This document shows positions 33,116 to 42,086 of a stretch of 42,186 nucleotides of DNA, in pieces. Under the pieces are notes generated by a model. That model did not search any database, was not told where the DNA came from, and was given only the letters and a program-made list of their open reading frames with translations. The stretch is from an uncultured Olsenella sp. Lineage in GTDB: Bacteria > Actinomycetota > Coriobacteriia > Coriobacteriales > Atopobiaceae. How positions within the stretch are numbered: the first letter of the stretch is position 1; each line of letters opens with the position of its first letter. Both the position numbers and the translations under genes were made by a program. Location: positions 1 through 42,186 of the forward strand of contig OMVT01000019.1 in NCBI GenBank assembly GCA_900314535.1, read 5' to 3'.

Positions 33116-35707
33116 TTGGCAGCAAAGAGCAAGACAGCAGCACAGAAGAATATTGCCAGGGCCCAGAAGCCGCAGGTGCAGCACAGCGCAGCGCCTGTGA
33201 TAGAGCCCTCTGTCAAGCAGGACATCCTCGCCGTGCTGCTGATCGTGCTTGCCGTCGCGATGGTCGTGGCGCTCGTCACGCCGACCTCTGCCGTCGTGAC
33301 GACGCTTCTCGGACGTGCGCTGTCGCTGCTCTTCGGCGTTGGTGCCATACTCTGTCCGCTCGCCATTGCGCTTTTTGCTGCGACGCATTTCATGGACCGC
33401 TCGATCCTGGGCTCGAAGCGCGTGGCAGTGGGCCTTGGCCTCATCGTGCTTGCCGTCCTCGCCCTGATCTCCGTGAATGCCGGCGTTCCTGAATCAGCAC
33501 CTCAGCAGGTGCTCGACCCTGCCTATATGGAGAGGGCAGGAGGCCTTCTCGGCGGAGCGCTTGCCTGGGTGCTCCTCGTCCTTGTCGGACGCATCGTTTC
33601 CAATGTCGTGCTCGTGGGCCTCATTGTCACGGGCGCCCTTGTCTGCGGCCTTTCGCTCACGAAGCTGAAGTCCGAGATGCAGGAGAAGATGTCCGCCCTG
33701 AAGCAGAGCCGCGAAATGTCCCGTGCCCAGAAGGCGGAGGCTGCTCCGGCATCTGTTGCAGATCTCGACGAGCTCTTTGCCGATGCACAGGATCCTGATG
33801 GCACCGCGCCGACGACGCTCTTCGATCCTTTGGGTGACGGCAAGACGACCTATATCGGCGACCGCAAGACGACCGTGCTCAAGAGGAACCGCAATAAGGC
33901 TCCGGTGGAGACCGAGAAGCCTGTCGATGCAGAAGAGAATGCAGACAGCAAGACGGAGAAGGCACAGAAGAGGCGCCATCCGCGTCTTTCGCTCAAGCAT
34001 GTGCAGCCCGCTGCCGATATCGAGGATTCCTCCGATGCAGCAAACGAGACGCCCGATGAGGATGAGCCTGCAGCGCAGGCAGCAGACCCTGCACCTGCAG
34101 CAGCACCTGCGCATGAGGCAGTGCCTGACTTCCTGAAGAAGGCAGCGGCGCGTGCCGAGGGCAAGAAGACGCAGATCCAGAAGAAGGATGCGTCAGCTCC
34201 CGCCCAGACTGCGGCAGCTTCCTCAGCCGAGCCCGGAGAGCTTCCGCCGCTTTCCCTTCTTGAATCGAATCCTGATTCTGCCCAGTCCATGAGCTCGCAG
34301 GAAGAGCTCAGGTCCACGGCAGAGAAGCTCCAGAGCACGCTTGAGGAGTTCGGCCTCACGGCCAAGGTCACGGGGTGGGTCTCTGGCCCTATCGTCACGA
34401 CGTTCCAGATCTCCATGGGCGAGGGCGAGCGTGTGAGCCGCATCACGAACCTCGAAGACGATATCGCGCTCTCGCTTGCCGCTACCTCGGTCCGCATCTT
34501 CGCGCCGATTCCCGGCACCTCGCTTGTCGGCATCGAGATTCCGAACCATGAGAGGCAGAGCGTGTGCCTGGGCGATGTCCTGCCGTATGCAAAGAGCAAG
34601 AGCCCGCTTGAGGTCGCCTTCGGCCGCGATACGGAAGGAAAGCCGATCACGGTCGATATTGCAAAGCTTCCGCACCTGCTTGTTGCTGGTACGACCGGCT
34701 CGGGCAAGTCGGTCCTTCTGAACACGATCATCGTCTCGATGCTCATGAGGGCGACGCCCCAGCAGGTCCGCATGATCATGATCGACCCGAAACGCGTCGA
34801 GTTCACGGGCTACAATGGCCTGCCACATCTCTATGTTCCGGTCGTGACCGATCCGCACCAGGCTGCAGGAGCGCTCCAGTGGGGCGTCTCCGAGATGGAG
34901 CGCAGACTCAAGGTCTTCGAGCACTACAAGGTCCGCGACATCAAGACATTCAATGCGAATATCGACGGCGACAAGTGGGCTGACATGGAGCATCCGCCCG
35001 AGCACATGCCGTACTTCGTGATCGTGATCGACGAGCTCTCTGACCTCATGATGGTCGCCCGCAAGGATGTCGAAGCCTCGATTGTCCGTATCGCTCAGCT
35101 CGGCCGCGCTGCGGGCATCCATCTGATCGTCGCAACGCAGAGGCCTTCGGCCGATGTCGTGACAGGCCTCATCAAGGCGAACATCGACAACCGCGTCGCG
35201 CTCTCTGTCGACTCGTCCGTGAACTCCCGCATCATCCTCGATGCGACGGGAGCAGAGCGCCTGCTCGGCTCCGGCGACATGCTCTACCGTCTCCGCGGCA
35301 GGAAGCCGAAGCGTGCGCTTGGCTGCTATGTTTCGGACGATGAGATTGAATCCGTCGTCGCCTTCGTGAAGGACCACTTCGAGAGCGACATGCACGACGA
35401 GATTCTTTCCGCTGTCGCTCCGGGAGCTCTTCCTGGAGAGTCGAGCGGCTCGCAGGGGCCTGAGGACGACGACCCGCTCGTCTGGGAGGCAGCGCAGATT
35501 GTCGTGGATTCGCAGCTCGGCTCCACATCTGGCCTCCAGCGCCGCCTCAAGGTCGGCTATGCCCGTGCCGGAAGAATCATGGACATGCTCGAGGCAAAGG
35601 GCATCGTCGGGCCGCCTGATGGCTCGAAGCCGCGCGAAGTCCTGCTCGACGAGGCAGGCCTCGAGGAGCTCAGGATAGCCGAGGAAAAGTACCGGGAGGT
35701 CGTATAG
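33116..35707 (+). CDS. ftsK: DNA translocase FtsK/SpoIIIE
   Basis: An 863-residue hexameric motor that pumps chromosomal DNA at the septum. Four N-terminal transmembrane segments (about 35-185), an Ala/Glu-rich linker (about 200-390), then alpha and beta motor domains with Walker A GTTGSGKS (525-532), MIDPKRVEFTGYNGLPHL and VIDELSDLMM Walker B. It ends with a winged-helix gamma domain (about 790-863, GLQRRLKVGYARAGRIMD) that reads KOPS-like DNA signals. It starts with TTG at 33116 after GGAGG; TTG is rare but no nearby ATG fits better. The next gene, rodZ-like, begins 2 bases after its stop. Confidence 0.94.
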   Translation: MAAKSKTAAQKNIARAQKPQVQHSAAPVIEPSVKQDILAVLLIVLAVAMVVALVTPTSAVVTTLLGRALSLLFGVGAILCPLAIALFAATHFMDRSILGSKRVAVGLGLIVLAVLALISVNAGVPESAPQQVLDPAYMERAGGLLGGALAWVLLVLVGRIVSNVVLVGLIVTGALVCGLSLTKLKSEMQEKMSALKQSREMSRAQKAEAAPASVADLDELFADAQDPDGTAPTTLFDPLGDGKTTYIGDRKTTVLKRNRNKAPVETEKPVDAEENADSKTEKAQKRRHPRLSLKHVQPAADIEDSSDAANETPDEDEPAAQAADPAPAAAPAHEAVPDFLKKAAARAEGKKTQIQKKDASAPAQTAAASSAEPGELPPLSLLESNPDSAQSMSSQEELRSTAEKLQSTLEEFGLTAKVTGWVSGPIVTTFQISMGEGERVSRITNLEDDIALSLAATSVRIFAPIPGTSLVGIEIPNHERQSVCLGDVLPYAKSKSPLEVAFGRDTEGKPITVDIAKLPHLLVAGTTGSGKSVLLNTIIVSMLMRATPQQVRMIMIDPKRVEFTGYNGLPHLYVPVVTDPHQAAGALQWGVSEMERRLKVFEHYKVRDIKTFNANIDGDKWADMEHPPEHMPYFVIVIDELSDLMMVARKDVEASIVRIAQLGRAAGIHLIVATQRPSADVVTGLIKANIDNRVALSVDSSVNSRIILDATGAERLLGSGDMLYRLRGRKPKRALGCYVSDDEIESVVAFVKDHFESDMHDEILSAVAPGALPGESSGSQGPEDDDPLVWEAAQIVVDSQLGSTSGLQRRLKVGYARAGRIMDMLEAKGIVGPPDGSKPREVLLDEAGLEELRIAEEKYREVV

Positions 35708-35709
35708 CA

Positions 35710-37125
35710 ATGGCAGCACGCTATAGCGCTATACTTCTTGAACGCCGCAGGCAGCTGGGCATCACGCTCGGCAAGGCAGCCCGCGACCTGCGCATGAAGG
35801 AGCAGATACTCCAGGCATTCGAGGAAGGCGATTTTGCGTCCATTCCGAGCAATGGCTATACGCAGGGGATGCTTGCCTCCTATGCGCGCTATCTTGGACT
35901 TGATGATTCTGCAGTCGTACGTCAATTCAATGAGGACCTATACGTGTACGAGCACGGAAACAATGAAAGGCGAAGACGCTCCCGCGAGCAGGTGCGCTCA
36001 AGCTATTCGGACCGCAGCAGCCGTGAGCGCTCGGGTGCCGCTGCGAGGAGCAGGAGCGCTGCTCCGCAGGGAGGATATGGACGTCCATCGCAGGGACAGT
36101 CCTATTCGCAGCGTGTGCCGCAGCAGGGCTATCCTTCGCAGCAGCGAAATCCCTACATCGATGGGACAGAGCGCTTCGGGAGGCAGGGCCAGCGCATAGA
36201 GACGCGCCCTGTCGAGCGGGGCTACACCGACGATATGAAGTACGGACAGACGACCTCTCCCTATGAGGCAGCAAACTCTGTCCGTGGCCGCGTGTCGTCG
36301 AGGAACATCGCGAACGTCCAGCGTCCGAATGTGGACAGGAGGCGTCCGCAGCCTGGACGCCATCCCCAGCGTCCGAAGTCGTTCCTCTCGAACGAGAACA
36401 TGGTGATCGGCCTCGGCATACTCGTCGCAATCCTTCTGACGATCATCATCGTGATGTCGGTGAGCTCCTGCGTGAATATGGCAGCAGGGGAGAGCAGCTC
36501 GGCAGCAAGCTCCTCGGTACCGGTTTCCACAGCTGACAATACGAGCTCGCAGAGCTCGACCACATCGGGCTCTGATGCTTCCGGGACGAAGAGCTCCTCT
36601 TCGAATACCTCTGCCCAGACGACGAGCACGAAGTCTGACGGCACGTCTTCGAGCACCACGACGACGCCGGAGAAGACGGAAGTCGTCGTGACGGTCGCCG
36701 ACAGCAGCGTCTCCTGGGTGGAGATCGTCGTCGACGGCAAGAGCGTCGTCGCCGAGTCCGTGACGGGTCCCTGGACGCAGACCTTTGAGCCGACGCAGTC
36801 GATGAGCATCCAGGTCGGAGATACGTCTGCAGTGACGGTCACGAAGAACGGCGAGAACCAGAGCTTCGATGCGAAGACTTCGGGTCTTGGTACCATAACG
36901 ATCAAGGTGCCGCAGACGCAGACGACCACGACTGATGGAACATCGACCGATGCGAGCAAGGATTCGACGGGAACGGATTCCTCGAGCACATCAACCGACT
37001 CAACGCAGTCCGGCACGTCCAGCTCGACGAACGGCACCACCGGCACGGGCAGCACGTCTGCCACCACGAACGGCGCTTCGGCTACGAGCACGAAGAGCGC
37101 CTCCACTTCGATCAGCAAGGCTTAA
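35710..37125 (+). CDS. RodZ-like membrane protein with N-terminal helix-turn-helix and Ser/Thr-rich tail
   Basis: A 471-residue bitopic protein. The N-terminus (1-75) is a HTH_25-type domain, RRQLGITLGKAARDLRMKE and YTQGMLASYARYLGLD, like RodZ that binds MreB. A long basic, Arg/Gln/Ser-rich linker (80-225) precedes one transmembrane helix (about 229-252), with the stretch after it outside the cell. That part is a Ser/Thr-rich spacer, then a beta domain like DUF4115 (about 322-400, SVSWVEIVVDGKSV), then a further Ser/Thr/Gly-rich tail. The layout suggests a cell-shape or division protein reaching into the wall; position after ftsK supports this. No mreB is nearby, so the partner is unknown. 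Confidence 0.8.
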   Translation: MAARYSAILLERRRQLGITLGKAARDLRMKEQILQAFEEGDFASIPSNGYTQGMLASYARYLGLDDSAVVRQFNEDLYVYEHGNNERRRRSREQVRSSYSDRSSRERSGAAARSRSAAPQGGYGRPSQGQSYSQRVPQQGYPSQQRNPYIDGTERFGRQGQRIETRPVERGYTDDMKYGQTTSPYEAANSVRGRVSSRNIANVQRPNVDRRRPQPGRHPQRPKSFLSNENMVIGLGILVAILLTIIIVMSVSSCVNMAAGESSSAASSSVPVSTADNTSSQSSTTSGSDASGTKSSSSNTSAQTTSTKSDGTSSSTTTTPEKTEVVVTVADSSVSWVEIVVDGKSVVAESVTGPWTQTFEPTQSMSIQVGDTSAVTVTKNGENQSFDAKTSGLGTITIKVPQTQTTTTDGTSTDASKDSTGTDSSSTSTDSTQSGTSSSTNGTTGTGSTSATTNGASATSTKSASTSISKA

Positions 37126-37134
37126 GGAGGGAAC

Positions 37135-37632
37135 ATGGCAAAGGAATCGAGCTTCGATATCGTTTCCGAAGTCGATCTCATGGAGGTCGACAACGCCTTC
37201 CAGCAGGCTCAGAAGGAGCTTTCGCAGCGCTATGACCTCAAGGGCACCGGCTCTTCGATCGAGTACTCGAAGAAGGACGGCACCATCACCATCAGCGCAC
37301 CGTCCGAGTTCGTCGCAGGCCAGGTTGCCGACATCATGAATTCGAAGGCTGCAAAGCGTGGCATCGATCTTTCTGCCATCAAGTGGCAGGAAGCCGTGCC
37401 GGCAGCAGGAGCAACCGTGAAGAAGTGCGCTACCCTTGTCCAGGGCATCGACCAGGACACGGCAAAGCGCATTGCCAAGGATATCCGAGGCACCAAGCAG
37501 AAGGTCAAGGCGACCGTCGAAGGCGGCAAGCTCCGCGTGAGCTCCGCCTCACGTGATGCGCTGCAGGCCACCATCGCCTATCTCAGAGAGCAGGATTATG
37601 GACAGCCGCTCCAATATGTCAACTACCGCTAG
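37135..37632 (+). CDS. YajQ family nucleotide-binding protein
   Basis: A 165-residue protein of the YajQ family, some members of which bind cyclic di-GMP. SFDIVSEVDLMEVDNAFQQA starts it, followed by two similar ferredoxin-like folds; RYDLKGTGSSIEY and DTAKRIAKDIRGTKQKVKA are conserved. AAGGAGG precedes the ATG. Its end overlaps rimO by 35 bases, suggesting translational coupling. Function in this organism is unknown. Confidence 0.92.
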   Translation: MAKESSFDIVSEVDLMEVDNAFQQAQKELSQRYDLKGTGSSIEYSKKDGTITISAPSEFVAGQVADIMNSKAAKRGIDLSAIKWQEAVPAAGATVKKCATLVQGIDQDTAKRIAKDIRGTKQKVKATVEGGKLRVSSASRDALQATIAYLREQDYGQPLQYVNYR

Positions 37633-38971
37633 CACCGAAGATCCCCGCATCCTCTATATCACGCTCGGCTGCGCAAAGAACGAGGTCGATACCGACCGCA
37701 TGCGCTCGCTTCTCGGACGTGCTGGGTATGCGGAGACCCATGAGGTGGCAGACGCCGATCTGGCACTGATCAATACGTGCTCGTTCCTCGCTTCGGCGAC
37801 GTCCGAGTCGATCGAGACGACGCTCCAGCTTGCCGAGGAAGCGACAGACGAAGGCGTCCGTGGCCTTCCCATCGTCATGTGTGGCTGCGTGCCGTCCCGC
37901 TATGGTGCAGAGCTTCCCGAAGAGCTTCCGGAGGTCTCGGCCTTCGTGAAGGCTGACGAGGAGGACGGCATCGTCTCGGTCGTGTCGAAGGTCCTCGGCC
38001 GCGAAGTGCCCAAGGAGGGTCCTGCCATCGACGCCGGGGCGCTCCGTACGATCGAGGGCGCAAGCGCCTATGTGAAGATCTCTGAAGGGTGCGACCGCTT
38101 CTGCGCGTTCTGCGCCATTCCTTATATCCGCGGCCGCTACCATTCGCGTCCGGTCGAGGAGATTCTCGAAGAGGTGAGGCACCTTATGGAGGGCGGTGTC
38201 CGTGAGGTCGTGCTCATCGGCCAGGACACCGGCATCTGGGGCTCCGACTTCGAAGACAAGAAGACGCTTGCCTGGCTCCTTCGCCAGGTTGCAGAGGCTG
38301 TGCGTCCCTATCATGGCTGGATCCGCGTGCTCTATCTTCAGCCAGAGGGCATGACCGACGAGCTCATCGCGACGATTCGTGATACGCCTGAAGTGCTTCC
38401 CTATATCGATATCCCCATCCAGCACTGCTCCGAGAGGATCCTGGCACGCATGGGCCGCTCCGGCTCAGAGCCTGAGCTCCGCGAGCTCTTCGCCAGGCTC
38501 CGCCGCGAGATTCCTGGCATGGTGCTCAGGACGACCGGTATGGCAGGATTCCCGGGAGAGACCGACGAGGAGGCAGAGGAGCTTCTCGATTTCCTGAAGG
38601 ATGAGGAGTTCGACTACACCTCGGTCTTTGCCTACTCGCCCGAGGAAGGCACCCGCGCTGCCGAGATGGAGGACCAGGTCCCCGAAGATGTGAAGATGGA
38701 GCGCACCCAGCGCCTCATCGACCTCGCCGAGGAGATGGGCTTCTCTGCAACGGCCAAGCATATCGGCGAGACGGTCGATGTGATCGTCGACGGCATCGAG
38801 GAAGGCGACAACGGCCCCGAGCTCATCGGACATGCCTGGTTCCAGGCGCCTGATTCCGATGGCGCGGTGCATATCGAGAGCGGCGAGGCATCTGTCGGCG
38901 ATATCGTGCGCGTGAAGCTCGTGGACAGCTTCTGCTACGAGCTCGTCGGCGAGCTTCTGGGGAGCGAGTGA
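37598..38971 (+). CDS. rimO: Ribosomal protein S12 methylthiotransferase RimO
   Basis: A 457-residue radical SAM methylthiotransferase that modifies Asp in S12. N-terminal cluster cysteines C25 (TLGCAKNEVD), C61 (NTCSF) and C97 (GCVPS); radical SAM cluster C165, C169, C172 in EGCDRFCAFC followed by AIPYIRGRYHSRP, which is typical of RimO. A TRAM-like C-terminus follows. Starts at ATG 37598 (overlap with yajQ, AGG upstream) or ATG 37616 (451 residues); the overlap start is slightly favoured. Two methylthiotransferases (this and mtaB) are in one window. Confidence 0.92.
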   Translation: MDSRSNMSTTASTEDPRILYITLGCAKNEVDTDRMRSLLGRAGYAETHEVADADLALINTCSFLASATSESIETTLQLAEEATDEGVRGLPIVMCGCVPSRYGAELPEELPEVSAFVKADEEDGIVSVVSKVLGREVPKEGPAIDAGALRTIEGASAYVKISEGCDRFCAFCAIPYIRGRYHSRPVEEILEEVRHLMEGGVREVVLIGQDTGIWGSDFEDKKTLAWLLRQVAEAVRPYHGWIRVLYLQPEGMTDELIATIRDTPEVLPYIDIPIQHCSERILARMGRSGSEPELRELFARLRREIPGMVLRTTGMAGFPGETDEEAEELLDFLKDEEFDYTSVFAYSPEEGTRAAEMEDQVPEDVKMERTQRLIDLAEEMGFSATAKHIGETVDVIVDGIEEGDNGPELIGHAWFQAPDSDGAVHIESGEASVGDIVRVKLVDSFCYELVGELLGSE

Positions 38972-38972
38972 C

Positions 38973-39566
38973 GTGGCAGCATCGTCGAAGAAGCTCTGGA
39001 CACCCGCAAACATCGTCACCTGCATCCGCATCGTCCTCATTCCGGTGTGGTTCATCCTCGCAGCACAGGTACCAGCTGCCATAAGCAGCTTCTCGGTGCC
39101 TGCCTTCGGCATCGCGCTCTTCTACATCGCGATATCGGGAACAGACAAGCTCGATGGGTATCTCGCACGCTCGAGAAACGAGGTCACGACATTCGGCAAG
39201 TTCCTCGATCCGATTGCCGACAAGCTCGTTGTGATATTTGCCCTTGTCTATCTCCTCATGGAGGGTTCCATGGGACCCTTCATGCTGCTTGTTGTCATCG
39301 TGCGCGAGCTGCTTGTATCGGGCCTGCGCATGGTCGTTGCAGCCAAGGGGGTCGTGATTGCCGCAAGCAATCTCGGCAAGGCGAAGACCGCCACGACAAT
39401 GGTGGGCATCTGCGGCATGCTTCTGGCGCGCTCCTTCCAAGCGGGCCTCTTCCAGACGGTGCTCTACGGCCTCAGCTGGTGGATACTCGTTGCGGCGACG
39501 ATCCTCACCATCTGGTCCGGTGTGGACTATCTCGTGAAATCTTGGAGCTACATTACGGAGGGATAG
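38973..39566 (+). CDS. pgsA: CDP-diacylglycerol-glycerol-3-phosphate phosphatidyltransferase (PgsA family)
   Basis: A 197-residue membrane enzyme of the CDP-alcohol phosphatidyltransferase family, which here makes phosphatidylglycerol phosphate. The motif DG-x2-AR-x8-G-x3-D-x3-D is fully present (D61, G62, A65, R66, G75, D79, D83). About five helices are visible. GTG 38973 starts one base after the rimO stop, and pncC follows by 3 bp. The rimO-pgsA-cinA order is conserved in many Gram-positives. Confidence 0.92.
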   Translation: MAASSKKLWTPANIVTCIRIVLIPVWFILAAQVPAAISSFSVPAFGIALFYIAISGTDKLDGYLARSRNEVTTFGKFLDPIADKLVVIFALVYLLMEGSMGPFMLLVVIVRELLVSGLRMVVAAKGVVIAASNLGKAKTATTMVGICGMLLARSFQAGLFQTVLYGLSWWILVAATILTIWSGVDYLVKSWSYITEG

Positions 39567-39569
39567 ATC

Positions 39570-40097
39570 ATGCAGGGAGATCAAGGCGATATCGAGGTTC
39601 CAGACGAGCAGGAGCTCTACAAGGCAGCAGAGCGCGTTCTCGATTTCGGACACAGGAAAGGCCTCACGGTCGGAACGGCCGAGTCCTGCACAGGCGGCCT
39701 TGTGACAGGTGCGCTCACGGCAGTGCCTGGCTCGTCCGCTGTCGTGAAGGGCGGCATCACGAGCTATGCGATTCCCGTAAAGCACGCCGTGCTCGGCGTG
39801 TCTGATGGCATCCTCGATGCTCCTGGTGTCGGTGCTGTCTCCTCCGAGTGTGCTGAGGCCATGGCAGAAGGCGCCAGGCGCGTCCTTCTGACCGATGTCG
39901 CTGTGTCGGTGACGGGCATCGCAGGCCCTGGCGGCGAGGAGCCGGGAAAGCCTGTCGGCACGGTCTGGTTCGGGCTCTCCTGCGGCGGATTCACGAGAAG
40001 CGAGATGCACCTCCTTTCAGGCGACCGCAAGACCGTACGCCTGAAGGCAGTACGGATTGCCTTAGACCTTCTCGCCGAGGGGCTCGAATCGCTCTGA
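39570..40097 (+). CDS. pncC: CinA-like nicotinamide-nucleotide amidohydrolase (PncC domain only)
   Basis: A 175-residue protein equal to the C-terminal domain of CinA, which deamidates nicotinamide mononucleotide. TVGTAESCTGGLVTGALT, VVKGGITSYAIPVKHAVLGV and SVTGIAGPGGEEPGKPVGTVW are the family motifs. The N-terminal MoCF_biosynth half of full CinA is absent, so it is the PncC form. It lies just ahead of recA, the classic cinA-recA order, though the terminator at 40107 separates them. Confidence 0.92.
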   Translation: MQGDQGDIEVPDEQELYKAAERVLDFGHRKGLTVGTAESCTGGLVTGALTAVPGSSAVVKGGITSYAIPVKHAVLGVSDGILDAPGVGAVSSECAEAMAEGARRVLLTDVAVSVTGIAGPGGEEPGKPVGTVWFGLSCGGFTRSEMHLLSGDRKTVRLKAVRIALDLLAEGLESL

Positions 40098-40106
40098 TCG
40101 AAGATG

Positions 40107-40143
40107 AAGCCGGCTGGGGGCCAAGGTCTCCGGCCGGCTTTCT
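40107..40143 (+). terminator. Terminator after pncC
   Basis: AAGCCGGC (40107-40114)/GCCGGCTT (40133-40140), extended by several inner pairs, followed by TCT. It separates the rnj-to-pncC run from recA. Confidence 0.75.
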
Positions 40144-40226
40144 GCTCATGGAAGATTCGTGCCAGAAACCTGCCTTCCCGGCATGCGAAGGCTGTCAGGC
40201 AGTTCCTGTATGCTGGACAAAGACGA

Positions 40227-40255
40227 TTGACGGCGAACGATTGTTCGTCTAGCAT
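40227..40255 (+). promoter_or_regulatory. recA promoter with LexA (SOS) box in the spacer
   Basis: TTGACG (40227-40232) and TAGCAT (40250-40255), spacer 17 bp. CGAAC-GATT-GTTCG (40234-40247) lies inside the spacer and matches the Gram-positive SOS box CGAAC-N4-GTTCG. Binding of LexA there would block RNA polymerase, so recA should be induced by DNA damage. The next 31 bases lead to the ATG. Confidence 0.85.
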
Positions 40256-40286
40256 GGCAGAGGCTGGCACAGAGCAAGGAGTAGCA

Positions 40287-41384
40287 ATGGCTAAGAAGAC
40301 CGTGACACGTGAAGTCCATCAGAAGATGTACGGCGAAGAGCGCGACAAGATGGTGGAAGCGACGACTGCCGAGATCGAGAAGAAGTTCGGCAAGGGCTCC
40401 ATCATGAAGTACGGCGACGGTGCGCAGAATCTCGATATCGAGGCGATTCCGACAGGATCTCTGGCGCTCGACGCGGCGCTCGGCATCGGCGGCGTGCCAC
40501 GCGGACGTATCGTAGAGATCTACGGTCCCGAGTCTTCGGGCAAGACGACGCTCTCGCTCGAGATTCTCGCTGAGGCCCAGGCCATGGGCGGTGTTGTCGC
40601 CTTCATCGACGCCGAGCACGCCCTGGATCCGGGCTATGCAGCACGCATCGGTGTCGATATCGATGAGGTGCTCATCTCGCAGCCGGATACCGGCGAGCAG
40701 GCGCTCGAAATCTGCGACATGCTCGTGCGCTCCGGCGCCATAGACGTCGTGGTCGTCGACTCTGTCGCAGCGCTCGTGCCCCGTGCCGAAATCGAGGGCG
40801 AGATCGGCGAGACGACGGTCGGCGCGCAGGCACGTCTCATGAGCCAGGCGCTCCGAAAGCTTGCCGGCTCTCTTGCCAAGTCGAACACGACCTGCATCTT
40901 CATCAACCAGCTTCGCGAGAAGATCGGCGTCATGTTCGGCAACCCCGAGACGACGCCAGGCGGCCGTGCGCTCAAGTTCTTCGCATCGGTCCGCATGGAT
41001 ATCCGCCGCATCGACTCCATCAAGCAGAACGGCGAGGTCGTCGGCAACCGTGTGCGCGTCAAGGTCGTCAAGAACAAGGTCGCAGCTCCCTTCAAGCAGG
41101 CCGAGTTCGACATCATGTATGGCACGGGCATCTCGAAGGAAGGCTCCATCCTCGACATGGGTGTCGATTACGGTATCGTCGACAAGTCCGGTGCCTGGTT
41201 CACCTATGAGGGAGAGCGCTTGGGACAGGGACGTGAGGCTGCCAAGGAGTTCCTGCGCGAGAACCCCGATCTTTCACAGGAAATCGACCACAAGGTACGC
41301 GTTGCCTGCGGCCTCGTGCTGGGAGACGAACGTGTGGGCGAGCCTGTCGTGGACGCTGGCAAGAAGCCGTCTGACGAGGAATAG
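40287..41384 (+). CDS. recA: Recombinase RecA
   Basis: A 365-residue strand-exchange protein and LexA co-protease. Walker A GPESSGKT (80-87) with the preceding [42 protein letters not shown] and the GGRALKF loop L2 region are present; no intein is seen. AAGGAG (40276-40281) precedes ATG 40287; an in-frame start at 40104 would run through the terminator and promoter and is rejected. recX follows by 5 bp. Confidence 0.97.
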   Translation: MAKKTVTREVHQKMYGEERDKMVEATTAEIEKKFGKGSIMKYGDGAQNLDIEAIPTGSLALDAALGIGGVPRGRIVEIYGPESSGKTTLSLEILAEAQAMGGVVAFIDAEHALDPGYAARIGVDIDEVLISQPDTGEQALEICDMLVRSGAIDVVVVDSVAALVPRAEIEGEIGETTVGAQARLMSQALRKLAGSLAKSNTTCIFINQLREKIGVMFGNPETTPGGRALKFFASVRMDIRRIDSIKQNGEVVGNRVRVKVVKNKVAAPFKQAEFDIMYGTGISKEGSILDMGVDYGIVDKSGAWFTYEGERLGQGREAAKEFLRENPDLSQEIDHKVRVACGLVLGDERVGEPVVDAGKKPSDEE

Positions 41385-41389
41385 GCGAG

Positions 41390-42067
41390 ATGGCAACCGA
41401 AGCAGAGGCATTCAGCTGGTCCTGCACGATGCCCGAGAAGAAGGCATCCTCCTTCGACCGCAGGCGGCCGCAGGCGACGCTTGAAGCCGATGGCATGGGA
41501 AAGAGGAAGATCCCTGTCGAGGTCGCCCGTGCCCTCAAGAAGGCTGAGGCTGACAGGAGCTCTGGCTATATGTCGGCAGACGAGCTCCTTGAAGCCGAGG
41601 GCCAGATCGAGGAGCAGTGTGCCTGGCAGAAGACGGCCGAGACCCTGAACAGGCGCGACTGCACGGTATCGGAGCTCACAGAGCGCCTGGCCGAGCGGGG
41701 CTACGGACGTCCTGCTATCGACTCTGCGCTTGCAATTGCCCAGAAGAAGCACCTCGTAGATGACAGGAGATATGCGAAGCGCTTCTGCGAGCAGAAGATC
41801 CGTGCGGGTTGGGGAAGGCGCAAGATCGAGCTCGAGCTGGCGCGGCGCGGCGTTGCGCTCGGCGAGGACATCGGCTGGAGCGAGGCGGCAGGCGACGAGG
41901 ACGAGGCCGAGCGCGCCCTTGCGCTTGCGCGCAGGAAGCATGTCTCTTCTGGCAACGAGTACCAGAAGCTTGTACGCTATCTTGCGGGCAGAGGCTACAG
42001 CTTCGAGCTCGCGACGCGTGCCGCAAAGCAGGCGCTTGCCGAGAGGCGCGGCTCAGAAGATATCTGA
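41390..42067 (+). CDS. recX: Regulatory protein RecX
   Basis: A 225-residue RecA inhibitor built from tandem three-helix repeats. The core runs from about 85: LNRRDCTVSELTERLAERGY, IDSALAIAQKKHLVDDRRYAKRF, CEQKIRAGWGRRKIELELARRGV, and a C-terminal repeat NEYQKLVRYLAGRGYSFELATRAAK. The first 75 residues are an extra low-similarity part. Co-transcribed with recA and so also LexA-controlled; normal arrangement. Its TGA lies 20 bases before the putative IS end. Confidence 0.9.
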   Translation: MATEAEAFSWSCTMPEKKASSFDRRRPQATLEADGMGKRKIPVEVARALKKAEADRSSGYMSADELLEAEGQIEEQCAWQKTAETLNRRDCTVSELTERLAERGYGRPAIDSALAIAQKKHLVDDRRYAKRFCEQKIRAGWGRRKIELELARRGVALGEDIGWSEAAGDEDEAERALALARRKHVSSGNEYQKLVRYLAGRGYSFELATRAAKQALAERRGSEDI

Positions 42068-42086
42068 GCTGCCATCCACAAAAAAA

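Noticed and set aside
40104..40286. In-frame upstream extension of recA
   Set aside because: It covers the pncC terminator and the recA promoter/SOS box; AAGGAG fixes the start at 40287.
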